From Crocinitomicaceae bacterium (GTDB lineage: Bacteria; Bacteroidota; Bacteroidia; Flavobacteriales_D; Crocinitomicaceae), in assembly GCA_024643585.1 (NCBI GenBank), contig JAHEMP010000144.1, positions 1 to 6,225 of the forward strand: 6,225 nucleotides of DNA, in the 5' to 3' direction. Below are positions 1-5,098 of the stretch, in pieces. Within the stretch, counting starts at the first letter, position 1. Every line of letters starts with the position of its first letter. The notes beneath the pieces were generated by a model. It did not search any database. It was not told the origin of the DNA and saw nothing but the letters and a program-made list of their open reading frames with translations. The position numbers and the translations under genes were made by a program.

Positions 1-1043
1 CAAACTTAATTAACAAGCCCGAAAAAGACGTCTTAGACCAATATTATTCCTTAAAAAATGCTTTGAAAAAATACCGAACAATCGAAAAAAATGGTGGTTG
101 GGATTCTATTGTCATACCCGACAAAATGAAAACTTTGAGATTAGGAGACTCTTCAGAAGTGATTCCCCAAGTACGAAAACGACTTTTGGTTACTGGAGAA
201 TTGGCTACCGATTCAAATAATCAAAAATTTGATATGGAACTCATGACTGGATTATTGAAATACAAACAGCATATCGGGATTTCTCCAGATTCTATTTTGA
301 CGTCCAAAAATATCCAGAAAATGAATATTCCAGTAAGCGAACGTATAAAAACTATTATGGTCAATATGGAACGCTGCCGATGGGTTTCGCCTAGTTTAAC
401 CAAAACCTCACAATTTATTGTGGTTAATATTCCGTCATTTACCCTTACTTTTTTCAAAGATGGAAACCCTGAATTAATTTCCAAAGTTGTTGTGGGCAAA
501 GCAATGAATGAAACGGTAGTTTTTAGTGGTGAAATGAACCAAATTGTATTTAGCCCCTACTGGAACGTTCCTCCAAGTATTTTGAAAAAAGAAATTCTAC
601 CAGCAATTGCCAAGAACTCAAACTATTTGGCCAAAAACAATATGGAATGGTTTGATGGCAGGGTGAGACAAAAACCTGGACCTAAAAATGCTTTGGGTTT
701 AGTGAAATTTCTTTTTCCTAATTCGCACACCATCTACATGCATGACACCCCATCGAAAAGCTTATTTAATAGAGATAACCGAAGTTTTAGCCACGGTTGC
801 ATTCGCGTAGAACGCCCTCGAGATTTAGCTATTACGATTCTGAAAGACGATCCTAATTGGACTGTAGAAAAAATAGACGCAGCTATGCAATCTGGTGTTG
901 AAAAATATTATGGCCTAAAAAAAAGAATCCCAGTTTATATTGGGTATTTTACAGCTTGGGTAGATCGTGAAGGAGAAATTCATTTTTACGATGATATTTA
1001 CAACAGAGATGAACGTTTAGCAGAATTGTTACTTTCGAATTAA
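1..1043 (+). CDS. L,D-transpeptidase, YcbB/LdtD-like (5' end missing)
   Basis: This is the C-terminal part of a YkuD-type L,D-transpeptidase, an envelope enzyme that makes 3-3 cross-links in peptidoglycan or attaches partners to it. The frame is open to the left edge (first whole codon at 3), so the TTG at 63 is not the start. About 346 residues are in the window; YcbB-type proteins usually run beyond 500, so the signal peptide and N-terminal domain lie outside. A peptidoglycan-binding-like stretch covers roughly nt 130-330. It is followed by the family's RIKTIMVNMERCRW-type helix (about 333-393) and the YkuD catalytic domain (about 411-860). The catalytic motif is clear: His at 741-743 (MHDTP), then SHGCIR at 789-806 with the nucleophile Cys at 798-800. 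Residues after the catalytic domain (IGYFTAWVDREGEIHFYDDIY) match the usual YcbB tail. The gene converges on the tRNA and ends just before a hairpin. Family assignment is firm; which cross-link it makes is not determined. Confidence 0.93.
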   Translation, partial: NLINKPEKDVLDQYYSLKNALKKYRTIEKNGGWDSIVIPDKMKTLRLGDSSEVIPQVRKRLLVTGELATDSNNQKFDMELMTGLLKYKQHIGISPDSILTSKNIQKMNIPVSERIKTIMVNMERCRWVSPSLTKTSQFIVVNIPSFTLTFFKDGNPELISKVVVGKAMNETVVFSGEMNQIVFSPYWNVPPSILKKEILPAIAKNSNYLAKNNMEWFDGRVRQKPGPKNALGLVKFLFPNSHTIYMHDTPSKSLFNRDNRSFSHGCIRVERPRDLAITILKDDPNWTVEKIDAAMQSGVEKYYGLKKRIPVYIGYFTAWVDREGEIHFYDDIYNRDERLAELLLSN

Positions 1044-1076
1044 AACAAAGAGGCTGCCCTTTTCGGACAGCCTCTT
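1037..1076 (-). terminator. Hairpin terminator between the convergent transpeptidase and tRNA-Ala genes
   Basis: Arms 1048-1059 (AAGAGGCTGCCC) and 1065-1076 (GGACAGCCTCTT) pair over 12 positions with one C/A mismatch around a 5-base loop. Read on the minus strand, the hairpin is followed by TTTGTTTTAATT, a U-rich tract, so it fits an intrinsic terminator for the tRNA transcript. On the plus strand there is no U tract after it. It may still stop or protect the transpeptidase mRNA, whose stop codon is four bases before the stem. Confidence 0.8.
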
Positions 1077-1080
1077 GTAG

Positions 1081-1154
1081 TGGAGAATACCGGAATCGAA
1101 CCGGTTACCTCTTGCCTGCCAGGCAAGCGCTCTAGCCAAGTGAGCTAATCCCCC
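1081..1154 (-). tRNA. tRNA-Ala (anticodon GGC)
   Basis: The minus strand folds into a complete 74-base cloverleaf. The acceptor stem is GGGGGAT/ATTCTCC with discriminator A. The D-stem is GCTC/GAGC. The anticodon stem CTTGC/GCAAG carries the loop CTGGCAG (anticodon GGC), and the T-arm is ACCGG TTCGATT CCGGT. The acceptor contains a G3-U70 pair, the main identity element for alanyl-tRNA synthetase, and A73, so alanine identity is strong. No CCA is encoded; the next bases read CTA, so the CCA would be added after transcription. One oddity is base 15 = C and base 48 = A, where tRNAs nearly always have a purine-pyrimidine Levitt pair (G15-C48 in most tRNA-Ala). The gene is probably transcribed from the promoter at 1308-1340 through two upstream partial copies of itself. 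Confidence 0.93.
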
Positions 1155-1199
1155 AAATATTTTTTATAGAACTTAGTAACCTTCACGATTCTATCGGGA

Positions 1200-1225
1200 C
1201 GCTCTAGCCAACTGAGCTAATCCCC
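1200..1225 (-). pseudogene. tRNA-Ala 5' fragment, middle copy
   Basis: The minus strand reads like bases 1-27 of tRNA-Ala: GGGGATTA, then an intact D-arm (GCTC AGTTGGCTA GAGC) and G26. It then breaks off into linker sequence, with no anticodon or T-arm. It is one G shorter at the 5' end than the intact gene. Its D-loop keeps the usual G at position 15, where the intact tRNA has C. It would be transcribed as part of the tRNA leader but cannot form a tRNA. Confidence 0.8.
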
Positions 1226-1253
1226 AAATATTTTTTTTAGAACCTAGTAATCT

Positions 1254-1270
1254 TCCCGACTCTATCGGGA
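1254..1270. other. Short perfect hairpin in the tRNA-fragment linker
   Basis: TCCCGA (1254-1259) and TCGGGA (1265-1270) form a perfect 6-base inverted repeat around CTCTA. The matching place in the other linker (about 1183-1199) keeps one arm and has a mismatch in the other. There is no U tract on either strand, so it does not look like a terminator. In the tRNA leader it would sit directly after each 5' fragment, in the place where the anticodon arm would be. Confidence 0.65.
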
Positions 1271-1296
1271 CGCTCTAGCCAAGAGAGATAATTCCT
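1271..1296 (-). pseudogene. tRNA-Ala 5' fragment, outermost and most decayed copy
   Basis: The minus strand reads AGGAATTA, then a damaged D-arm (TCTC TCTTGGCTA GAGC, first pair lost) and G26, then linker. It shares C at position 15 with the intact tRNA. It begins about 12 bases downstream of the promoter -7 element, where the 5' end of a real tRNA would normally lie. This suggests that the original tRNA-Ala began here and that the intact gene is now the downstream copy. Confidence 0.7.
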
Positions 1297-1307
1297 CATT
1301 GGCGAGG

Positions 1308-1340
1308 CAAATATAACATATAAATTCAGCACAAAACAAA
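1308..1340 (-). promoter_or_regulatory. Bacteroidota-type promoter for the tRNA-Ala transcript
   Basis: The minus strand carries TATATTTG (1308-1315), an exact fit to the TAnnTTTG -7 element. TTTG words lie upstream at 1337-1340 (21-base spacing) and 1332-1335 (16-base spacing); the first fits the -33 element better. Transcription would start near 1301, just before the outermost tRNA fragment, and give a leader of roughly 145 bases before the mature tRNA. Confidence 0.7.
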
Positions 1341-1377
1341 TTTCGAAAATAAAATATCAAGCTTCCCCTAATATTTT

Positions 1378-1385
1378 TAACTTTA
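1378..1385 (+). promoter_or_regulatory. Possible -7 element for the crotonase gene
   Basis: TAACTTTA differs from TAnnTTTG only at the last base and lies 16 bases before the ATG at 1402, a typical distance in this phylum. No TTG-type -33 element is evident upstream, so this is a weak call. The gene must start transcription somewhere in 1297-1401, since the upstream neighbour runs the other way. Confidence 0.4.
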
Positions 1386-1401
1386 CATAAAAATAGGTGA
1401 A

Positions 1402-2166
1402 ATGAAAACGCAAAACCCAAACGGATCCATAATCACGACAATAGATGACCAAATTGCAACACTCGAATTTGGGCATCCAGCTAGTAATTCTTTTCCATCT
1501 GAATTACTAACCAAATTAACAAATCAACTCAACGATTTGAGCAATAATCCTAGTGTCTCTATAATAATTTTAAAAAGTAGTGGTACAAAAGCATTTTGCG
1601 CTGGGGCTTCTTTTGACGAACTTTTGGCAGTTTCTAATCAAGAAGAAGCCACAAAATTCTTTTCTGGATTCGCCAATGTGTTGAACGCTATGCGCAATTG
1701 CTCAAAAATAATCATCGGAAGAATTCATGGAAAAGCAGTTGGAGGCGGCGTTGGAATTGTTGCTGCCTGTGATTATACTTTTGCAACTATTGAATGCAAT
1801 TTGAAATTGTCAGAATTGGAAATTGGAATTGGACCTTTTGTAATTGAACCAGCCGTAACCCGAAAAATTGGAAAATCGGCAATGACTGAAATGACTTTAG
1901 ATTCTGAATGGAGAACAGCCACATGGGCAAATCAAAAAGGACTTTTTTCTAAAGTCTATGCCAACCAAAAAATGTTGGACACAGAAATCACTGTTTTTGC
2001 AAAAAAATTAGCCAGTTATAATCCAGAAGCCTTATCCCAAATGAAAAAAGTATTTTGGGAAGGTACCGAAAATTGGAGTACTTTGTTATATGAAAGAGCT
2101 GATATTTCTGGCAAACTAGTACTTTCCGATTTTTCTAAAAAAGCATTAAGCAAATTTAAAAAATAA
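1402..2166 (+). CDS. Enoyl-CoA hydratase/isomerase family protein, possibly methylglutaconyl-CoA hydratase-like
   Basis: A 254-residue cytosolic crotonase-fold protein of normal family length. The CoA-binding and oxyanion-hole segments are present: AFCAGASFDEL at residues 64-74 and HGKAVGGGVGIVAACD at 109-124. Of the two catalytic glutamates of classical enoyl-CoA hydratase, the first (rat Glu144, in GGGCE) is replaced by Gly118. The second (rat Glu164, in the PE motif) is kept as Glu138 in LSELEIGIGP. The GGGVG plus LSE...GIGPFVIEPAV pattern is closer to bacterial methylglutaconyl-CoA hydratases (leucine breakdown) than to fatty acid hydratases. That is an inference from motif memory, and the substrate is not settled. 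The ATG at 1402 is preceded by AGGTGA, a modest ribosome-binding match. A small membrane protein gene follows after six bases and is probably co-transcribed. No leucine-pathway neighbours are visible. Confidence 0.88.
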   Translation: MKTQNPNGSIITTIDDQIATLEFGHPASNSFPSELLTKLTNQLNDLSNNPSVSIIILKSSGTKAFCAGASFDELLAVSNQEEATKFFSGFANVLNAMRNCSKIIIGRIHGKAVGGGVGIVAACDYTFATIECNLKLSELEIGIGPFVIEPAVTRKIGKSAMTEMTLDSEWRTATWANQKGLFSKVYANQKMLDTEITVFAKKLASYNPEALSQMKKVFWEGTENWSTLLYERADISGKLVLSDFSKKALSKFKK

Positions 2167-2172
2167 ATAATA

Positions 2173-2346
2173 ATGTACCTTTTAATCCCTTTTTTACAAG
2201 TAAATGTTGCAGACAAATTGAAAGACGCACCCGACAATAGTTATCAAATAGGAGTTGTCATTGGTTCCTTTCTCCCTTTTGTCTTATTGGTTGGAATTGC
2301 CTACTGGATGTATTATAGAGCGAAAAAAGCTGACAAAAAGGAGTAG
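2173..2346 (+). CDS. Small single-pass membrane protein, 57 residues, function unknown
   Basis: A short open frame begins six bases after the crotonase stop and ends with TAG just before the next promoter. The protein starts with a short hydrophobic stretch (MYLLIPFLQVNV), then a polar segment (residues 14-25, with DKLKDAPDNS). One clear membrane helix follows at about residues 26-48 (GVVIGSFLPFVLLVGIAYWMYY), then a strongly basic tail (RAKKADKK). By the positive-inside rule the tail faces the cytoplasm. The hydrophobic run flanked by charged ends, the tight fit between neighbours and the A-rich leader argue that it is real. I do not recognise a named family. I have the impression that similar small proteins occur at this place in other flavobacteria, but I cannot check that here. 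Confidence 0.75.
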   Translation: MYLLIPFLQVNVADKLKDAPDNSYQIGVVIGSFLPFVLLVGIAYWMYYRAKKADKKE

Positions 2347-2352
2347 ATTCAC

Positions 2353-2360
2353 TAAATTTG
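2353..2360 (+). promoter_or_regulatory. Promoter -7 element of the QueD-family gene
   Basis: TAAATTTG is an exact match to TAnnTTTG and ends 18 bases before the ATG at 2379, the usual arrangement in this phylum. No clear -33 TTG is present 17-21 bases upstream. The TTG within it (2358-2360) could be mistaken for a start codon of a protein seven residues longer. The promoter match, and the family's usual N-terminus close to the FSFETGH motif, favour the ATG. Confidence 0.65.
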
Positions 2361-2378
2361 CACTCAAATAAAAATAGC

Positions 2379-2831
2379 ATGAGCAAAATCAGGATTACAA
2401 AACAGTTCAGTTTCGAAACCGGTCACGCACTTTATGGTTATGACGGCAAATGCAAAAATGTGCATGGGCATAGTTATAAATTGTCGGTTACCGTAATTGG
2501 ATCTCCTATAACAGACCGTAACAACGTAAAATTTGGAATGGTAATTGATTTTACCGACTTAAAGAAAATTGTAAAAGAAGAAATTGTCGATCAGTTTGAT
2601 CATGCTACGGTTTTCAATGAAACTACACCACATATTGAATTGGCAAAAGAATTAGAATCTCGTGGACATCACGTAATCTTAGTTAACTACCAGCCTACAA
2701 GTGAAAATATGGTAGTCGATTTTTCGAAACGAATCATCAGCAGACTACCTGAAAACATTGGTCTTTTTTCACTAAAATTACAAGAAACCGAATCTTCCTT
2801 TGCCGAATGGTTTGCGAGTGATAATCTGTAA
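2379..2831 (+). CDS. queD: 6-carboxytetrahydropterin synthase / 6-pyruvoyltetrahydropterin synthase family
   Basis: A 150-residue member of the QueD/PTPS family. These enzymes act in the cytosol on 7,8-dihydroneopterin triphosphate; QueD makes 6-carboxytetrahydropterin, the second step towards queuosine. Zinc ligands are His16 (FETGH), His29 and His31 (HGH). The catalytic cysteine is Cys25 in the CxxxHGH motif, which separates this type from PTPS-III proteins that have Glu there. The Asp74-His75 pair (FDHATVFNE), the PTSEN motif (106-110) and Glu136 in LQETESS complete the active site. ATG at 2379 is chosen over TTG at 2358 because the latter lies inside a promoter element. No other queuosine gene is in the window, so QueD is preferred over a biopterin role only because it is the common bacterial function. 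Downstream lies an inverted repeat and then lpxH. Confidence 0.87.
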   Translation: MSKIRITKQFSFETGHALYGYDGKCKNVHGHSYKLSVTVIGSPITDRNNVKFGMVIDFTDLKKIVKEEIVDQFDHATVFNETTPHIELAKELESRGHHVILVNYQPTSENMVVDFSKRIISRLPENIGLFSLKLQETESSFAEWFASDNL

Positions 2832-2838
2832 TCTTCAT

Positions 2839-2849
2839 ACACGAATTTC
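2839..2849 (+). repeat. Extra copy of the ACACGAATTTC word
   Basis: ACACGAATTTC occurs here just after the QueD-family stop codon, in the same orientation as the left arm of the inverted repeat that begins 25 bases further on. It looks like a partial third copy of the repeat word. Confidence 0.5.
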
Positions 2850-2873
2850 CACTTTCATCGAAAAACAAAAAAA

Positions 2874-3003
2874 TGACACGAATTTCACGAATTAGCACAA
2901 ATTCTAGACATTATAAATTTCACTAATCTTCCATAATACGAAAATTGGTGTAATTTTATTTTAAAATCACTCTAATTCGTGTAAATTCGTGAAATTCGTG
3001 TTA
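2874..3003. repeat. Intergenic inverted repeat built from CACGAATT words (REP/MITE-like)
   Basis: The left arm (2874-2907) and right arm (2970-3003) are inverted copies matching at about 28 of 34 positions. They include a perfect 18-base core, ACACGAATTTCACGAATT at 2876-2893, with its reverse complement at 2984-3001. Each arm contains tandem CACGAATT-like words. The 62-base spacer is AT-rich and holds no open frame. In RNA the element would fold into a long hairpin between the QueD-family gene and lpxH, where it could end or protect transcripts. I see no transposase and no obvious target duplication. It fills the 192-base gap between these genes. Confidence 0.8.
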
Positions 3004-3023
3004 AAAAAACATACTTTAGCTTT

Positions 3024-3779
3024 ATGCAAATACCACCCAACAAAAAAATATATTTCGCCTCCGACCAACATTTTGGTGCGCCAACACCTGAATTGAGTTT
3101 TCCAAGAGAGAAAAAATTTGTGGCTTGGCTCGACAAAGTCAAAGAAGATGCAGAAGTTATTTTTTTATTAGGTGACTTATTTGATTTTTGGTTTGAATAT
3201 AAAACCGTAGTACCCAAAGGTTTTGTTCGCGTTTTAGGAAAATTGGCAGAAATTCGTGACAGCGGAATTCCTATCTATTTCTTCGTGGGTAACCACGATT
3301 TATGGATGAATGATTATCTTGAAAAAGAACTTAATATTCCAGTATATCACGACAATCAAGAATACACTTTCAATGGAAAAACTTTCCTAATTGGTCATGG
3401 CGATGGAAAAGGTCCCGGTGACAAGGGCTACAAAAGAATGAAAAAAGTATTCACGAATCCTTTTTCAAAATGGCTATTCCGATGGCTTCATCCTGATATT
3501 GGAGTTAAACTTGGACACTATCTTTCAGTAAAAAACAAACTTATCTCTGGCGATGAAGACGTAAAATTTCTTGGCGAGGATAATGAATGGCTAATATTGT
3601 ATTCCAAAAGAAAATTGGAAACCAAACATTACAATTACCTTGTATTTGGCCACCGTCATTTACCTATGAAAGTCACTGTTGGTGAAAATTCCGAATATGT
3701 CAATCTGGGTGACTGGATCAATTATTTTACTTATGGTGTTTTTGATGGAGAAACTTTTGAAGTAAAAAAGTTTGAGTGA
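3024..3779 (+). CDS. lpxH: UDP-2,3-diacylglucosamine diphosphatase
   Basis: A 251-residue metallophosphoesterase close to the usual LpxH length (about 240). LpxH hydrolyses UDP-2,3-diacylglucosamine to lipid X and UMP at the inner face of the cytoplasmic membrane, the fourth step of lipid A synthesis. The metal-binding signature is complete and in order: DQH (Asp14, His16), GDLFDFW (50-56), GNHD (89-92), GHGD (His125) and GHRH (209-212). The basic, aromatic-rich stretch between the last two (about residues 133-165, with WLFRWLHPD) fits the helical cap that sits on the membrane and binds acyl chains. The ATG at 3024 puts the first motif at residue 14, as expected. A TACTTTAG word at 3012-3019 is too close to the ATG to be a convincing promoter, so the start of transcription is uncertain. 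The gene converges on a transporter gene 33 bases away. Confidence 0.92.
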   Translation: MQIPPNKKIYFASDQHFGAPTPELSFPREKKFVAWLDKVKEDAEVIFLLGDLFDFWFEYKTVVPKGFVRVLGKLAEIRDSGIPIYFFVGNHDLWMNDYLEKELNIPVYHDNQEYTFNGKTFLIGHGDGKGPGDKGYKRMKKVFTNPFSKWLFRWLHPDIGVKLGHYLSVKNKLISGDEDVKFLGEDNEWLILYSKRKLETKHYNYLVFGHRHLPMKVTVGENSEYVNLGDWINYFTYGVFDGETFEVKKFE

Positions 3780-3802
3780 ATTTATAAAAAAGCATCTCTT
3801 CC

Positions 3803-3829
3803 AAAATAATGATTAGTTTTCATTATTTT
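3803..3829. terminator. AT-rich hairpin between convergent lpxH and transporter genes
   Basis: AAAATAATGA (3803-3812) and TCATTATTTT (3820-3829) form a perfect 10-base inverted repeat around a 7-base loop that includes the transporter stop codon. Each strand ends the stem with TTATTTT, so it could act as a two-way terminator. The stem is almost all A-T, so it is a weak hairpin and the call is tentative. Confidence 0.45.
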
Positions 3830-5084
3830 CATGATCATCCAAATCTTTTTGTAAATCTAAATTTCTAAAAGAAGGTAATTTTAGTCCTGTGAAAATTACT
3901 ACCAAGAGTGTCATACTTCCTCCAAAAACTACCGCAGTAACCGTTCCCATCAATTTTGCAGTCAACCCACTTTCGAAAGCTCCCAACTCATTAGATGAAC
4001 CTACAAAAATCGAATTCACTGCTGCTACACGACCTCGCATATGATCTGGAGTTTTGAGTTGTAAAATCGTTTGTCGAATAACCACTGAAAAACCATCCGT
4101 CACACCACTCATAAACAAAGCCAAAACCGATACCCAAAAAACTGTAGAAAGTCCAAAAGCAATAATACAGAGTCCGAAAGCAAAAATGGCTGCCAACAAT
4201 TTGATACCTGCATTTTTATAAAAAGGCAAATGAGCCGAAACAAACATAGTAAGTAAAGAACCGACAGCCGGAGCAGCTCGTAAAACTCCAAAACCTTCTG
4301 GCCCCACTTTTAAAATATCTTGGGCAAAAATAGGCAAAAGTGCAACTGCACCACCAAAAAGAACTGCAACCATATCCAAGGTTAAAGCCCCTAAAATTGA
4401 TTTATTGGTGTACACAAATTTCACGCCTTCCTTCAAACTATCCATTATAGGTTCTCCTATTTTTGGATTTAAAATAGGTTTCGAAGCAATTTGAGATAAA
4501 ACTAGTAATGCAAAAATAGAACATGCAAAAATAGAACACATAGACCAATGCACTCCAATCCAAGTAATCGAAAAACCTGCTACAGCTGGCCCAACAACGG
4601 CACCAATTTGCCACACAGAACTGCTCCAAGTTGCTGCGTTAGGATAGGCCTTTTTAGGGACGATTAATGACATTAATGAAAATATTGTTGGTCCTAAAAA
4701 TGCTCTAACTAAACCACCTATAAAAACTAAGAAATAAATAGAATACAAAATAGTGTTGACTGAAAAATCACTAACAATTCTTGGCCAAGTCAATAAAAAC
4801 AGCCCAAAACTAATTACCGAAAAACCAAGAATACATTTTAAAAGCATTCCTTTTTTCTCGTTTTGATCTACAATGTGTCCTGCAAACAAAGCCATTGCAA
4901 TTGCCGGAATCACCTCCATTAATCCAATTATACCCAACGAAAGGGCGCTTTTGGTCAAACTATACACTTCCCATTCTATGATAATAAATTGCATTGACCA
5001 GGCAAAAACCATGGCAAAACGCAAAACTAAAAACATATTAAATTCTCTATAACGCAAAGCTGCGTAGGGATCTTTTTTCTTCAT
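3813..5084 (-). CDS. Major facilitator superfamily transporter (MFS_3/EntS-like exporter)
   Basis: A 423-residue inner-membrane protein with many hydrophobic helices across its length, consistent with the 12-helix MFS plan. The loop 2-3 signature is present as GHIVDQNEKK (residues 69-78), and a GPAVAGF-type segment lies in the first half. The second half carries MRGRVAAVNSIF (349-360) followed by GSSNELGAFESG. That combination is characteristic of the MFS_3 group, which includes the enterobactin exporter EntS and many predicted drug or metabolite exporters. The substrate cannot be told from sequence. The C-terminal tail is short and acidic (DLDDHENNEN). A 15-base in-frame tandem duplication lies in one helix. 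The gene starts 14 bases after the recJ stop codon on the same strand, so it is probably in the recJ transcript. Confidence 0.88.
   Translation of the reverse strand: MKKKDPYAALRYREFNMFLVLRFAMVFAWSMQFIIIEWEVYSLTKSALSLGIIGLMEVIPAIAMALFAGHIVDQNEKKGMLLKCILGFSVISFGLFLLTWPRIVSDFSVNTILYSIYFLVFIGGLVRAFLGPTIFSLMSLIVPKKAYPNAATWSSSVWQIGAVVGPAVAGFSITWIGVHWSMCSIFACSIFALLVLSQIASKPILNPKIGEPIMDSLKEGVKFVYTNKSILGALTLDMVAVLFGGAVALLPIFAQDILKVGPEGFGVLRAAPAVGSLLTMFVSAHLPFYKNAGIKLLAAIFAFGLCIIAFGLSTVFWVSVLALFMSGVTDGFSVVIRQTILQLKTPDHMRGRVAAVNSIFVGSSNELGAFESGLTAKLMGTVTAVVFGGSMTLLVVIFTGLKLPSFRNLDLQKDLDDHENNEN
4508..4537 (-). repeat. Perfect 15 bp tandem duplication inside the transporter gene
   Basis: ATGCAAAAATAGAAC occurs twice back to back (4508-4522 and 4523-4537). 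It is in frame and encodes CSIFA twice (CSIFACSIFA) within a predicted membrane helix. The copies are identical at every base, including wobble positions, so the duplication is probably recent. Confidence 0.9.
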
Positions 5085-5098
5085 TAATTGACAATAAA

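Larger units (their letters stand above)
1128..1296 (-). repeat. Tandem 71-72 bp repeat made of tRNA-Ala 5' part plus linker, about 2.4 copies
   Basis: Three copies of a CGCTCTAGCCAA-type block start at 1128, 1200 and 1271 (spacings 72 and 71). Each block is the reverse complement of about the first 26-27 bases of tRNA-Ala. The first two are each followed by a 45-base linker (1155-1199 and 1226-1270) identical at 40 of 45 positions. The first block is part of the intact tRNA; the other two are fragments only. The array fills most of the otherwise gene-free stretch 1155-1401. The pattern fits unequal recombination or slippage that duplicated the tRNA 5' end together with its upstream DNA, followed by decay. 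Confidence 0.88.

Noticed and set aside
63..65. TTG as the start of the transpeptidase gene
   Set aside because: The same frame is open to the left edge and the protein lacks the N-terminal half expected of the family, so the gene simply enters from outside.
1081..1296. tRNA with flanking partial direct repeats as an integration (att) site
   Set aside because: Integrases usually rebuild the 3' end of a tRNA, but here only the 5' part is repeated, at 71-72 bp spacing with no cargo between, and no integrase gene is in the window.
1128..1296. CRISPR-like array
   Set aside because: The linkers are near-identical to each other (40/45) rather than unique spacers, and the repeated block is plainly tRNA sequence.
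3012..3019. TACTTTAG as a promoter -7 element for lpxH
   Set aside because: It departs from TAnnTTTG at one position and ends only four bases before the ATG, which would leave almost no leader; not strong enough to list.
2972..3217. Minus-strand frame across the start of lpxH and the inverted repeat
   Set aside because: It overlaps the conserved LpxH N-terminal motifs in antisense and has no recognisable features of its own.
3803..5084. recJ-transporter pair as part of a defence island
   Set aside because: RecJ shows all its normal housekeeping motifs, the transporter is a common exporter type, and no nuclease, toxin, sensor or other defence gene is near.
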